This document shows, in pieces, positions 43,939-53,923 of a stretch of DNA of 54,813 bases. The stretch comes from an uncultured Pelagibacteraceae bacterium. Its GTDB lineage: Bacteria; Pseudomonadota; Alphaproteobacteria; Pelagibacterales; Pelagibacteraceae. The first letter of the stretch is position 1, and each line of letters opens with the position of its first letter. The position numbers and the translations under genes were made by a program. The stretch spans positions 1 through 54,813 of the forward strand of contig CACOTF010000005.1 in the NCBI GenBank assembly GCA_902630065.1, given 5' to 3'. The notes under the pieces were generated by a model, which searched no databases, was not told the origin of the DNA, and worked only from the letters and a program-made list of their open reading frames with translations.

Positions 43939-45040
43939 AGTAAAAAAAAGAAAATTTTTATTATTGCCTGGTGATGGAATTGGACCAGAAGTCATTGGTG
44001 AAGTTAAAAAAATTATAAATTGGTTTAACTCTAATAAGTCTCTAGATTTTGATATGGAAGAAGGTCTTGTTGGAGGAGCTTCTTATGACAAACATGGAAC
44101 TCCAATAACAGATGAGGTTTTTTACAAATCTCTAGAATGTGAAGCAGTAATTTTAGGTGCAGTAGGAGGTCCTAAATATGATAATTTAGACTTTTCAAAA
44201 AGACCAGAAAGAGCTCTTTTAAAATTAAGAAAAGAGTTAAAATTATTTGCAAATCTCAGACCTGCGATTTGTTTCAAGCAATTGGTAGATGCATCTACGC
44301 TCAAACCAGAGGTTGTTTCAGGTCTTGATATAATGATTGTAAGAGAGTTAACAGGTGGAATTTATTTTGGTGAGCCAAGAGGGATAAAGCCTATAGACAA
44401 TGGAGAACGCAAAGGAATTAATACGCATACATATACTTCATCAGAGATTATAAGAGTTGCAAGAGTTGCATTTGATTTAGCAAAGAAAAGAAATAACAAA
44501 GTTACTTCTTGCGAAAAATCTAATGTAATGGAAGCAGGTCAATTATGGAAAGAAGAAGTTCAAGCTTTACATGATCAAGATTATAAAGATGTTGAGTTAA
44601 ATCATATGCTTGCTGATAATTGCGCTATGCAGCTTTTAAGAAATCCAAAACAATTTGATGTAATTGTTACTGATAATTTATTTGGAGATATGTTATCAGA
44701 CGAAGCATCAATGTTAACTGGTTCTTTAGGATTATTACCATCAGCTTCATTAGGTGCGAAAAATAAGGACGGAGAAATGAGAGCAATGTATGAACCAGTT
44801 CATGGTTCAGCACCGGATATTGCTGGTAAAGGAATTGCTAATCCAATAGCAACTATTCTAAGCTTTGCAATGGCTTTGCGATATTCTCTAGATTTGGATA
44901 AAGAGGCCGATGATCTAGAAAAAGCTGTCCAAAGCGTGTTAGATGATGGATTAAGAACAAAAGATATAATGTCCGAAGGAACAAAAGAGATATCGACTTC
45001 TGGAATGGGAGATGCGATTATTGCATATTTGCAAAAATAA
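43931..45040 (+). CDS. leuB: 3-isopropylmalate dehydrogenase
   Basis: NAD-dependent oxidative decarboxylase giving 4-methyl-2-oxopentanoate in leucine synthesis. The 369 residues have [12 protein letters not shown] at the start, the substrate arginines in [13 protein letters not shown] and LRPA, the metal-binding [15 protein letters not shown] near 248-262, and the NAD-binding [18 protein letters not shown]. It overlaps leuD by 8 bases. leuA is not in the window. Confidence 0.97.
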   Translation: MIKVKKRKFLLLPGDGIGPEVIGEVKKIINWFNSNKSLDFDMEEGLVGGASYDKHGTPITDEVFYKSLECEAVILGAVGGPKYDNLDFSKRPERALLKLRKELKLFANLRPAICFKQLVDASTLKPEVVSGLDIMIVRELTGGIYFGEPRGIKPIDNGERKGINTHTYTSSEIIRVARVAFDLAKKRNNKVTSCEKSNVMEAGQLWKEEVQALHDQDYKDVELNHMLADNCAMQLLRNPKQFDVIVTDNLFGDMLSDEASMLTGSLGLLPSASLGAKNKDGEMRAMYEPVHGSAPDIAGKGIANPIATILSFAMALRYSLDLDKEADDLEKAVQSVLDDGLRTKDIMSEGTKEISTSGMGDAIIAYLQK

Positions 45041-45072
45041 AAAAATTAACTTAATTTGATACTATTAAATTT

Positions 45073-46833
45073 ATGACCGTTTATTCTGCACCTGTGAAAG
45101 ATATGATGTTCTTATTTGAACATTTAAAAGACAACAAAAATTATAACGAAATTGAAAAGTATAAAGAAGTTACTTCTGATCTAGTGAAAGATATCTTGGA
45201 GGAAGCTGCAAAAATTAATGAAGAAATGCTTCTTCCTTTAGCAAAAGCTGGCGACGAAAATCCTTGTGTGTATGAAAATGGAGTAGTTAGAACCCCTCCA
45301 GGTTATAAAGAAGCATATTCAAAATTTATCGAAGATGGATGGGTATCTTTAACTTGTGATCCAAAATACGGTGGTCAAGGAATGCCAAAAACTGTAAGTG
45401 CTTTTTTTGATGAAATGCTTTCATCATCAAGTTTATCTTTTAAATTATATAGTGAGTTAAGTATAGGTGCATACAATTGTATTTTGAGTCATGCAACTGA
45501 AGAAATTAAAAACACATATCTTCCTAAAATTGTAGAGGGTAAATGGAGTGGGACAATGTGTTTAACAGAACCTCAGTGTGGAACAGATTTAGGATTAATT
45601 AAAACAAAGGCAATTAAAAATGAAAATGGCACTTATAATATAAGTGGGCAGAAAATTTTTATTACATCTGGCGATCACGATTTAACTGAAAATATTATAC
45701 ACCTTGTTTTAGCAAGAACTCAGGACGCACCAAAAGGCACGAAAGGGATAAGTTTATTTTTAGTACCGAAGTACGAAATTAATGAAGATGGATCAATTGG
45801 TCCAAGAAATGGAGTCAATACTGTTTCAATTGAATCAAAAATGGGCATTAAAGGTTCGCCTGCATGTGTATTAAGTTTTGATGATGCCAAAGGATATATG
45901 ATCGGACCTGAGAATAAAGGCTTAAATTCTATGTTTACAATGATGAACTTGGAAAGAATTGTTGTTGGTATACAAGGTTTAGGTCTATCTGAAACAGCTT
46001 ATCAAACTGCTTTAAGTTATTCAAAAGAGAGAAGGCAAGGTAAATCAAATAATAATTCCAATGGAGAAACAGATTTAATCATTAAGCATGCAGATATTCG
46101 TAGAAGTTTGTTAAATATGAAGTCTATAATTGAGGGAGAGAGATCCTTATCTTTTTGGATGGCTCAACAGGTAGATGTAAGTTTAAGTCATAGTTCAGAG
46201 GAAGTAAAAAAAGATGCATCGGATATTGTAGGTCTTATGACCCCTGTAATTAAGTCATTTTTCACAGATATGGGTATGGAAATTACCAATGAAGCAATTC
46301 AGGTTTTTGGTGGCTATGGTTATACAAAAGACCAAGGTATAGAACAATTATTTAGAGATAATAGAATTACACCTATTTATGAAGGGACTAATTCTGTCCA
46401 GGCAATTGATTTTGTATTTAGAAAAATTAGTCAGAAAAAAGTTTTTGATAATTTTATGAAATATGTAGATACAGAGATTCAGAATTGTTCAAAAGTAGAT
46501 AAATTAAAAGAACATGTAAAAAAAATATCCGAATTAAAAAATATATTGTCAGATTTTACTGACTGGATATCTCCAAATGGTAATACACCAAAAGACGACA
46601 TAAGTGCTTCATGCAACGATTATTTAAGATTTTTTGGTTATTTTTGTCTTTCATTTATATGGTTAAAGACAATGAGAAAAAGCTACGAAAATTTTGAAAA
46701 AAATAAAGAGTTTTATGAAGATAAACTAAATACAGGAAATTATTATTTTGATAAAATTTTGCCTAGAGCTGAAAGCCATTATAAATCTGCTATCTCTGGT
46801 AGTAAATATACTATGAGTGCAAAATTTAACTGA
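45073..46833 (+). CDS. dmdC: 3-methylmercaptopropionyl-CoA dehydrogenase (DmdC)
   Basis: FAD-dependent acyl-CoA dehydrogenase of 586 residues, longer than classic ones because of extra N- and C-terminal segments typical of the DmdC type. Seen: CLTEPQCGTDLGLIKTKA (FAD/substrate region near 157-174), the catalytic Glu in PIYEGTNSVQAIDF near 436-449, and GGYGYTKDQGIEQLFRD. It oxidises methylmercaptopropionyl-CoA to methylthioacryloyl-CoA. The assignment over other long acyl-CoA dehydrogenases rests on the adjacent dmdB and dmdA genes. Its last base overlaps the dmdB start. Confidence 0.88.
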   Translation: MTVYSAPVKDMMFLFEHLKDNKNYNEIEKYKEVTSDLVKDILEEAAKINEEMLLPLAKAGDENPCVYENGVVRTPPGYKEAYSKFIEDGWVSLTCDPKYGGQGMPKTVSAFFDEMLSSSSLSFKLYSELSIGAYNCILSHATEEIKNTYLPKIVEGKWSGTMCLTEPQCGTDLGLIKTKAIKNENGTYNISGQKIFITSGDHDLTENIIHLVLARTQDAPKGTKGISLFLVPKYEINEDGSIGPRNGVNTVSIESKMGIKGSPACVLSFDDAKGYMIGPENKGLNSMFTMMNLERIVVGIQGLGLSETAYQTALSYSKERRQGKSNNNSNGETDLIIKHADIRRSLLNMKSIIEGERSLSFWMAQQVDVSLSHSSEEVKKDASDIVGLMTPVIKSFFTDMGMEITNEAIQVFGGYGYTKDQGIEQLFRDNRITPIYEGTNSVQAIDFVFRKISQKKVFDNFMKYVDTEIQNCSKVDKLKEHVKKISELKNILSDFTDWISPNGNTPKDDISASCNDYLRFFGYFCLSFIWLKTMRKSYENFEKNKEFYEDKLNTGNYYFDKILPRAESHYKSAISGSKYTMSAKFN

Positions 46834-48461
46834 TGAATAAATATAATCAGAACTTAGATAAAAATCCCTCAAATTATGTCCCATTAACACCGCTTAGCTT
46901 TCTAGAAAGAGCGAAAGACATTTATCCAAATTATGACGCTTTAGTATACGAAACAAAATCTTTCACATGGACGGAAGTATTTAACAGGTGTACCAAATTT
47001 GCAAGTGCACTGGAGAAAATTGGTATTGTTGAAGGAGATACAGTTTCAGTTATGACCTTTAACACTCCAGAGATTTTTGAGGCACATTATTCTGTTCCTA
47101 TGACAGGTGCTGTTTTAAATACAATTAATTCAAGACTTGATGCAAAAACTGTAGCTTATATTTTAGAACACAGTGAAGCAAAAGTGTTAATAATAGACAG
47201 ACAATTACATGCTGTTGCAGAAAAGGCTTTATCAACTTTAAAACAGAAACCAATTGTAATTGATGTTCAAGATGATTTTGCAGATCAATCCTTATTAAAA
47301 AAAATTGGAGATAGAGAATATGAGGAATTTTTAAGTACTGGTGATGAAAATTATATTTGGAAAAAACCAAAGGATGAGTGGCAAGCAATTTCATTAAGTT
47401 ATACATCTGGAACAACTGGAAATCCAAAGGGCGTTGTTTATCATCATAGAGGCTCTTATTTAATGTCAACAGGCAGCGCTGTTGCTTGGAATATGCCTAA
47501 TAGATTAAATTTTTTAACAGTTGTACCAATGTTCCACTGTAATGGATGGGGTTATCCATGGACAATACCAATGTTAAATGGAAAAACAGTTTGTTTAAGA
47601 GCAATTGATATAAAAAAAATATTTGAATTAATTGAAAAGCATGACATTACCCATTTTGGAGGTGCGCCTATTGTCCTTAATATGATAACTGGTGCATCAC
47701 AAAATGATATCAAAGAATTAAAAAAGAAAGTTTATGTTTTAACTGCTGGAGCACCACCTCCAAGTATTATTTTCAAAAAAATGAAAGCATTGGGTTTCGA
47801 GGTAATGCATGTTTATGGATTAACAGAAACATATGGGCATGTTTTACAATGTGCTTGGAATGATGAATGGAATAGTTTCGAAGAAGATAAAGTTAATGAA
47901 ATTAAAGCAAGGCAAGGTGTGAGATTCCCAAATACAGAGGGAGTTGTCGTTTTAGATCCAGAAAATATGAGTCCTGTGCCTATGGATGGAGAAACCATTG
48001 GTGAGATAATGATTAAAGGTAATGTTGTTATGAAAGGGTATTTTAAGGATAAAGAAGCTACCGAAAAAGCTATGAAAGATGGATGGTTTCACTCTGGCGA
48101 TTTGGCAGTTATTTATCCAGATGGATATATCAAGGTTAAAGACAGGTCAAAAGATATTATAATTTCAGGAGGAGAGAACATTTCTTCAATAGAAATTGAA
48201 AATACACTTTCGAAGCACCCAGCTGTTTCAATTGTTGCTGTAGTAGCAAAACCAGACGAGAAATGGGGAGAAGTTCCATGCGCATTTATAGAGAAAGTTG
48301 CAGATAAAGAGACAAATGAAAAAGAATTAATCGATTTTTGCAGAGAAACTTTAGCAGGGTTCAAAATTCCAAAAAAAATAGAATTCTGTGAACTTCCAAA
48401 AACATCAACAGGCAAAATCCAAAAATTTGAATTAAGAAAAAAAGCTAAGGAACTTAGTTAG
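46833..48461 (+). CDS. dmdB: 3-methylmercaptopropionate-CoA ligase (DmdB)
   Basis: AMP-forming acyl-CoA ligase of 542 residues. Motifs: P-loop SYTSGTTGNPKGVVYHHRG near 189-207, VPMFHCNGWGYPW, the adenylate motif VYGLTETYGH, the hinge IKVKDRSKDIIISGGENISS and the catalytic Lys in TSTGKIQKFEL. In the DMSP demethylation pathway it activates methylmercaptopropionate made by DmdA to its CoA ester for DmdC. The sequence type also covers medium-chain fatty acyl ligases, so the context with dmdC and dmdA decides. Confidence 0.87.
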   Translation: MNKYNQNLDKNPSNYVPLTPLSFLERAKDIYPNYDALVYETKSFTWTEVFNRCTKFASALEKIGIVEGDTVSVMTFNTPEIFEAHYSVPMTGAVLNTINSRLDAKTVAYILEHSEAKVLIIDRQLHAVAEKALSTLKQKPIVIDVQDDFADQSLLKKIGDREYEEFLSTGDENYIWKKPKDEWQAISLSYTSGTTGNPKGVVYHHRGSYLMSTGSAVAWNMPNRLNFLTVVPMFHCNGWGYPWTIPMLNGKTVCLRAIDIKKIFELIEKHDITHFGGAPIVLNMITGASQNDIKELKKKVYVLTAGAPPPSIIFKKMKALGFEVMHVYGLTETYGHVLQCAWNDEWNSFEEDKVNEIKARQGVRFPNTEGVVVLDPENMSPVPMDGETIGEIMIKGNVVMKGYFKDKEATEKAMKDGWFHSGDLAVIYPDGYIKVKDRSKDIIISGGENISSIEIENTLSKHPAVSIVAVVAKPDEKWGEVPCAFIEKVADKETNEKELIDFCRETLAGFKIPKKIEFCELPKTSTGKIQKFELRKKAKELS

Positions 48462-48525
48462 ATTTTTTAGAATAAACAACTTACTTTCTTTACAAATAGA
48501 TAAAAAGATGACACTAAGCTAAAAA

Positions 48526-49635
48526 ATGAAAAACTTTTCTATAGCAAAATCAAGAAGACTTAGAGGTACGCCTTATACATCAAGAATTGAAAAACAAGGA
48601 GTTACTGCTTACACAATATACAATCATATGTTGCTTCCCGCTGCATTCGGTTCTTTAGAAGACTCATATCATCATTTAAAAGAGCATGTTCAAGTCTGGG
48701 ATGTGGCAGCCGAAAGACAGGTAGAAATTACCGGAAAAGATGCTGCAAAATTAGTTCAACTTATGACCTGTAGAGATCTTTCAAAATCAAAAGATGGAAG
48801 ATGTTATTATTGTCCAATTATAGATGATAATGCTGGATTAATTAATGACCCAGTTGTTCTAAGATTTAATGAGAATAAATGGTGGGTTTCTATTGCAGAT
48901 ACAGATGTAATCTTATTTGCTAAAGGATTGGCTATTGGAAATAAATTTGATGTAAATATTATAGAGCCCGAAGTTGATATTATGGCTGTACAAGGGCCGA
49001 AATCTTTTAAATTAATGGAAAAAGTTTTTGGAGAAAAGATAACAAAATTAAAATTTTTTGGTTTTGATTATTTTGACTTTGCTGGAGCCAAACATTTAAT
49101 TGCTCAATCAGGATGGTCTAAACAAGGTGGATATGAAATTTATGTAGAGAATAATGAGGCGGGTTTAAAACTATACGATCATCTATTTGAAATCGGAGAT
49201 GAGTTTAATATTAGAGCAGGATGTCCTAATTTAATTGAACGTATCGAAAGTGGATTACTTTCTCAAGGAAACGATATGGACAATGGAGACAACCCATACG
49301 AATGTGGCTTCGATAAATATATTAATATTGATAGTGATGTTGAATTTTTAGGAAAAGAGAAATTAAAAAAAATAAAGTCTGAAGGAATTAAAAGAAAACT
49401 AATGGGTGTTAAAATTGATACTGATAAAATAAGCGTAACTGGTTCAATGGACTTAACAGATGAAAAAAATAATATAATTGGTGAATTAAGATCAGGTTGT
49501 TACAATCCAACTTTTAAACAAGTAATTGGTATAGCTATGATAAAAAAACCATATTTTGAGGCAAAGCAAACATTCAAAATTGATATAAATGGTAATAGTT
49601 TTAACGGAACAGTTTGCGATTTACCTTTCATTTAG
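48526..49635 (+). CDS. dmdA: Dimethylsulfoniopropionate demethylase DmdA
   Basis: Tetrahydrofolate-dependent demethylase of the GcvT/aminomethyltransferase fold. It moves a methyl from the algal osmolyte DMSP to THF, giving methylmercaptopropionate and 5-methyl-THF. The 369 residues equal the Pelagibacter enzyme's length as I know it, and Glu204 and Tyr206 (GGYEIYV) sit at the positions reported for folate/substrate contacts. Other marks are [21 protein letters not shown] and [18 protein letters not shown]. It lies 64 bases after dmdB, so it may have its own promoter, but none is clear. Confidence 0.96.
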   Translation: MKNFSIAKSRRLRGTPYTSRIEKQGVTAYTIYNHMLLPAAFGSLEDSYHHLKEHVQVWDVAAERQVEITGKDAAKLVQLMTCRDLSKSKDGRCYYCPIIDDNAGLINDPVVLRFNENKWWVSIADTDVILFAKGLAIGNKFDVNIIEPEVDIMAVQGPKSFKLMEKVFGEKITKLKFFGFDYFDFAGAKHLIAQSGWSKQGGYEIYVENNEAGLKLYDHLFEIGDEFNIRAGCPNLIERIESGLLSQGNDMDNGDNPYECGFDKYINIDSDVEFLGKEKLKKIKSEGIKRKLMGVKIDTDKISVTGSMDLTDEKNNIIGELRSGCYNPTFKQVIGIAMIKKPYFEAKQTFKIDINGNSFNGTVCDLPFI

Positions 49636-49648
49636 TATAAATCTTTTA

Positions 49649-50659
49649 ATGACTAATATAGCTATCATCGGTGCAACCGGTAATGTTGGAAGAAAGACAC
49701 TAGAAGTTATAGAAAAAAAAGATATTAAATTTAATAACCTTTTTTTAGTAGCTTCTTCTAATAGTGCTGGAAAAAAAATAAGTTTTAAAGGCAAAGATTA
49801 TGAAGTCCATGATCTTGAAAAATATGATTTTTCAAAAGCAAACATAACTTTTTTTGCAGCTGGTGGTAAAATTGCAGAGCAATATGCAGAAATTGCAGCG
49901 AAATCATCAACTGTAATTGATAATTCTAGTTTTTTTAGAATGGATCCTGATGTTCCACTTATTGTACCTCAAGTTAATGCAGAACAAATTAACGAAATGA
50001 AAAAAAACATAGTTGCAAATCCTAATTGCTCAACAGCTCAGTTAGTATTAGTTCTTAAACCGTTACATGATTTGTATAAAATAAAAAGAGTAGTAGTTTC
50101 TACATATCAATCTGTTTCTGGAGGTGGAAAAGCACCTATGGATGAGTTAATTGAGCAAACAAAATCCTATCTTGATGGGAATTCTATTAAATCTAAAAAT
50201 TTTACTAAACAAATAGCATTCAATATAATTCCTCATATTGATGTGTTTTCAGATGATGGGTACACAAAAGAAGAATTGAAGATGACTAATGAAACAAAAA
50301 AAATACTGGATAATAATATAGAGTTAACAGCAACGTGTGTTAGAATTCCTGTTTTAGTTTCTCATTCAGAGTCTGTAAATATAGAGTTTGAAAAACCTTG
50401 CTCTCTTGAACAAATCAGAGAAGCACTAGATAAAGCTGATGGTTGTAGAGTTATAGATAAAAGAGAAAATGGAGGATATACCACACCAATAGAAGCAACA
50501 GGTAGCAATGAAACATTTATCTCAAGGATTAGAGATGATAAAACAAATAAGAACTCAATTAATTTGTGGATCGTTTCAGATAACCTATTAAGAGGAGCCG
50601 CATTAAATTCTGTTGAAATTGCAGAAACAATAATGAAAGCAAATCAAAATGGAAAATAA
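49649..50659 (+). CDS. asd: Aspartate-semialdehyde dehydrogenase
   Basis: NADPH-dependent reduction of aspartyl phosphate to aspartate semialdehyde, the branch point for lysine/diaminopimelate, threonine and methionine. From ATG 49649 it has 336 residues: nucleotide motif GATGNVGRKTLEV (near 8-20), catalytic Cys in NPNCSTAQLV near 127, and QSVSGGGKAPMDEL. The upstream in-frame ATG at 49589 lies inside dmdA and would add 20 hydrophobic residues before the Rossmann motif, so it is rejected. It ends 11 bases into sdhC. Confidence 0.95.
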   Translation: MTNIAIIGATGNVGRKTLEVIEKKDIKFNNLFLVASSNSAGKKISFKGKDYEVHDLEKYDFSKANITFFAAGGKIAEQYAEIAAKSSTVIDNSSFFRMDPDVPLIVPQVNAEQINEMKKNIVANPNCSTAQLVLVLKPLHDLYKIKRVVVSTYQSVSGGGKAPMDELIEQTKSYLDGNSIKSKNFTKQIAFNIIPHIDVFSDDGYTKEELKMTNETKKILDNNIELTATCVRIPVLVSHSESVNIEFEKPCSLEQIREALDKADGCRVIDKRENGGYTTPIEATGSNETFISRIRDDKTNKNSINLWIVSDNLLRGAALNSVEIAETIMKANQNGK

Positions 50660-51029
50660 TCCTTTATCACCTCATATCCAAATTTATAACTGGCATATTT
50701 CTTCATTAGTTTCCATATCACATCGGATTACTGGAATTATTAATGTTATGACTATTACTTTAATATGTGTATGGGTTGGTTTTTTATTACTAGGAGAGAC
50801 AAATTATGAAATTGTAAATTTTTTTTTAAACAGCTTTTTTGGAAAATTTATATTATTAGGTATCATATGGTCTTTTAGTTTCCAAATATTAAGTGAGATA
50901 AGACATTTTTTTTTAGATCTTGGATATGGTTTTGAGATAAAGACTACAAAGATTACTGGATTAATAGTAATTATTGGATCATTTCCGTTAACAGTAATAT
51001 TTTATGTGTTTGGTAGGTACATTTTATAA
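50649..51029 (+). CDS. sdhC: Succinate dehydrogenase cytochrome b556 subunit
   Basis: Membrane anchor of complex II, 126 residues with three hydrophobic helices. The family start is SPHIQIYNWHISSLVSISHRITG, here near 7-29, where Ser and Arg line the quinone site. The heme-ligand histidine is in the second helix (EIRHFFLDLG near 87-96). It overlaps asd by 11 bases and sdhD by one. Confidence 0.94.
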   Translation: MENNPLSPHIQIYNWHISSLVSISHRITGIINVMTITLICVWVGFLLLGETNYEIVNFFLNSFFGKFILLGIIWSFSFQILSEIRHFFLDLGYGFEIKTTKITGLIVIIGSFPLTVIFYVFGRYIL

Positions 51030-51352
51030 TGCGATCAGTTACAAAAAAATGGATAGCGTTAAAATTAAGCTCACTTTTGCTCACACCTCTTATGATTTGG
51101 TTTGCAATAAACTTAGCTGGAATTTACGATAAATCATTTTTTGAGGTATTAAACTTTTTTAGATCACAACCTGCAAAAATATTGTTTATTTTATTCATCA
51201 TTTTTGCTTATTTATTTTCTTCTTTAAGTATAAGTGAGGTATTTGAGGACTATATTAAAGACGAAAAAATCAAAAATGCCGCAAACAAAGCGTTGTTTTT
51301 ATTTGCTACAACATGCCCAATTTTAACAATAATTATACTGTTTAAGTTATAA
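51029..51352 (+). CDS. sdhD: Succinate dehydrogenase membrane anchor subunit
   Basis: Second small anchor of complex II, 107 residues with three hydrophobic helices (about 13-31, 50-69 and 86-105). It is strongly diverged: the second-helix motif usually H-x-x-x-G-x-x-x-I-x-x-D-Y is seen only as a trace, [13 protein letters not shown], with the aspartate-tyrosine kept. The assignment rests mainly on position between sdhC and sdhA and on topology. Just 2 bases separate it from sdhA. Confidence 0.88.
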   Translation: MRSVTKKWIALKLSSLLLTPLMIWFAINLAGIYDKSFFEVLNFFRSQPAKILFILFIIFAYLFSSLSISEVFEDYIKDEKIKNAANKALFLFATTCPILTIIILFKL

Positions 51353-51354
51353 AT

Positions 51355-53130
51355 ATGCATTCTTACGAAATAATAGATCATGAATACGATGTCGTAGTTT
51401 TAGGAGCTGGTGGATCTGGTTTAAGGGCTGCAGTAGGTTTAAGTGAAGCCGGTTTAAAAACTGCATGTATATCAAAAGTTTATCCAACTAGAAGCCATAC
51501 ATCTGCTGCTCAAGGAGGGATCTCAGCAGCTTTAGGAAATATGGGTGAAGATGATTGGCGTTGGCACATGTATGACACTGTTAAAGGAGCAGATTGGTTA
51601 GGCGACCAAGATAGTATTGAGTATCTATGTAAAGAAGCTCCAAAAGCAGTATTAGAATTAGAAAAATATGGTGTACCTTTTAGTAGAACTGAAGACGGTA
51701 AAATCTATCAAAGACCATTTGGAGGTATGACAAAAAATTATGGAAATGGAATAGTACAAAGAACTTGTGCAGCAGCAGACAGAACGGGTCATGCGATTTT
51801 ACATACTTTATATGGACAAGCATTAAAAAGTAATACAGAATTTTTTATAGAATATTTTGCATTAGACTTAATTATGAAAGATGGGCAGTGCAAAGGTTTA
51901 ATTGCTTGGAATTTAAATGATGGAACAATTCATCGATTTAGATCACACATAACTATTATTGCTACTGGTGGCTACGGGAAGGTTTATTACTCAGCTACAT
52001 CCGCGCACACTTGCACTGGTGATGGAAATGCAATGGTATTAAGAGCTGGATTACCTCTTCAAGATATGGAATTTGTTCAATTTCATCCAACAGGAATATA
52101 CGGACATGGAACACTTATTTCTGAAGGTGTAAGAGGTGAAGGTGGATATTTAGTGAACTCTAAAGGTGAGAGATTTATGGAGAGATATGCTCCCAATGCT
52201 AAAGATCTTGCATCAAGAGATGTAGTTAGTAGATCTATGTCAATCGAGATTAACGAGGGAAGAGGTGTTGGTAAAGATCAAGACCATGTTCATTTATATT
52301 TAAGTCATTTAGATAAAAAAGTTATCGAAGACAGATTGCCAGGAATTACTGAAGCAGCAAGATTATTTGCAAATGTAGATGTCACCAAGGAACCAATACC
52401 AGTTGTTCCGACTGTTCATTATAATATGGGTGGTATACCAACAAATTATAAAGCGGAAGTATTGACAGTTAATGGTTCGCAAAAAACAGTTCCTGGTCTA
52501 ATGGCAATTGGAGAAGCTGCGTGTGTATCCGTACATGGGGCAAACAGATTAGGATCAAATTCATTGATTGATCTTGTTGTTTTTGGAAGAGCCGCAGCTA
52601 AGAGAGCCGCGGAATTGGTAAAACCTGGCACACCTCACGAGGAAGTTAGTGAGAGCGAGACAGAAAAATGTTTACATAGATTTGATAAACTTAGAAATGC
52701 AGAAGGAGATAATGGAACTGCTGAGCTTAGACTAGCAATGCAGAAAACAATGCAATCAAAATGTGCTGTATTTAGAACCGAAAAAAATCTTAAAGAAGGC
52801 GTAGATGAAATTAGAAAGACTTATGATGGTATGGAGTCAATCTCTGTTAAAGATAAATCGTTGGTATTCAACACTGATTTAGTTGAAACCCTTGAATTTG
52901 ATAATTTAATCAGACAAGCAATTACTACAGTAGATTCAGCTTATCATAGAAAAGAAAGCAGAGGAGCCCATGCTCGTGAAGATTATCCAAAAAGAAATGA
53001 CGAAAAATTCATGAAACATACATTATCTTGGTGTGATGGAAAAAATACTAAAATTGAATACAGAGATGTACATACTTCAACTTTAACAAATGAAGTTCAA
53101 TATTTTCCTCCACAAGAAAGAGTGTATTAA
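51355..53130 (+). CDS. sdhA: Succinate dehydrogenase flavoprotein subunit
   Basis: FAD-carrying catalytic subunit oxidising succinate to fumarate in the TCA cycle, 591 residues. Seen: dinucleotide-binding [13 protein letters not shown] (17-29), the FAD-attachment His in [16 protein letters not shown] (near 46-61), [11 protein letters not shown], the catalytic [10 protein letters not shown], and [18 protein letters not shown]. Complete and of normal length; sdhB starts on its last base. Confidence 0.98.
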   Translation: MHSYEIIDHEYDVVVLGAGGSGLRAAVGLSEAGLKTACISKVYPTRSHTSAAQGGISAALGNMGEDDWRWHMYDTVKGADWLGDQDSIEYLCKEAPKAVLELEKYGVPFSRTEDGKIYQRPFGGMTKNYGNGIVQRTCAAADRTGHAILHTLYGQALKSNTEFFIEYFALDLIMKDGQCKGLIAWNLNDGTIHRFRSHITIIATGGYGKVYYSATSAHTCTGDGNAMVLRAGLPLQDMEFVQFHPTGIYGHGTLISEGVRGEGGYLVNSKGERFMERYAPNAKDLASRDVVSRSMSIEINEGRGVGKDQDHVHLYLSHLDKKVIEDRLPGITEAARLFANVDVTKEPIPVVPTVHYNMGGIPTNYKAEVLTVNGSQKTVPGLMAIGEAACVSVHGANRLGSNSLIDLVVFGRAAAKRAAELVKPGTPHEEVSESETEKCLHRFDKLRNAEGDNGTAELRLAMQKTMQSKCAVFRTEKNLKEGVDEIRKTYDGMESISVKDKSLVFNTDLVETLEFDNLIRQAITTVDSAYHRKESRGAHAREDYPKRNDEKFMKHTLSWCDGKNTKIEYRDVHTSTLTNEVQYFPPQERVY

Positions 53131-53903
53131 TGGTTCAAATAAATTTACCTCAAAACTCAAAAGTTAATAAAGGTAAATATTTTAAAGACAAAACTGGTTC
53201 AAATAATATCAGAAAAGTAAATGTTTATAGATGGGATCCATCTTCTGGGGAAAACCCAAGAATTGATACATATGAAGTTGATATGGATAATTGTCCATCT
53301 AAAGTTTTAGATATACTTAATAAAATCAAAAACGAAATTGATCCAACTCTTGCATATCGAAGATCTTGTGCACACGGAGTTTGTGGTTCTTGTGCAATGA
53401 ATATGGGTGGAAAGAATGGTCTTGCTTGTACAAAGCCTCATGCAGAAATTAAGGGAGATATAGACATATATCCTTTACCTCATTTAAAAGTAAAAAAAGA
53501 TTTAATAGGAGACTTAAGTGGATTATATAAACAATATCAATCTATTGAGCCTTGGTTAAAAAATAATTCAAAAAGCGAAACAACAGAAATACATCAAACG
53601 CCAGAAGACAGAGCTAAACTAGATGGAGCTTATGAGTGTATAATGTGTGCTTGTTGTTCTACTTCTTGTCCAAGTTATTGGTGGAATGGTGACAAGTATT
53701 TAGGTCCTGCTGTTTTATTACAGGCATATAGATGGATAATGGATAGTAGAGATGAAGATAGAAAGGAAAGACTCCAAAAAGTTGCTGATGAACTTAAGCT
53801 TTATAGATGTCATACTATTTTAAATTGTACAAGTGCATGTCCAAAAGGATTAAATCCAGCAAAAGCTATTGCTGAGATAAAGAAAATGCTTGCAACCACA
53901 TAA
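53130..53903 (+). CDS. sdhB: Succinate dehydrogenase iron-sulfur subunit
   Basis: Electron-transfer subunit of complex II, 257 residues. The 2Fe-2S ligands are in [15 protein letters not shown] (near 76-90) with the fourth Cys in GLACTK. The 4Fe-4S and 3Fe-4S ligands are in [16 protein letters not shown] (near 170-185) and [17 protein letters not shown] (near 229-245). In the first motif the usual R-E-G is A-H-G, a small change that keeps all cysteines. It completes sdhCDAB. Confidence 0.98.
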   Translation: MVQINLPQNSKVNKGKYFKDKTGSNNIRKVNVYRWDPSSGENPRIDTYEVDMDNCPSKVLDILNKIKNEIDPTLAYRRSCAHGVCGSCAMNMGGKNGLACTKPHAEIKGDIDIYPLPHLKVKKDLIGDLSGLYKQYQSIEPWLKNNSKSETTEIHQTPEDRAKLDGAYECIMCACCSTSCPSYWWNGDKYLGPAVLLQAYRWIMDSRDEDRKERLQKVADELKLYRCHTILNCTSACPKGLNPAKAIAEIKKMLATT

Positions 53904-53923
53904 TTACTTATTTAAATACATCC

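Noticed and set aside
47125-47469. 114-codon open frame on the minus strand inside dmdB
   Set aside because: It is antisense to a conserved ligase domain, has an odd His/Leu/Gln-rich composition and resembles no protein family.
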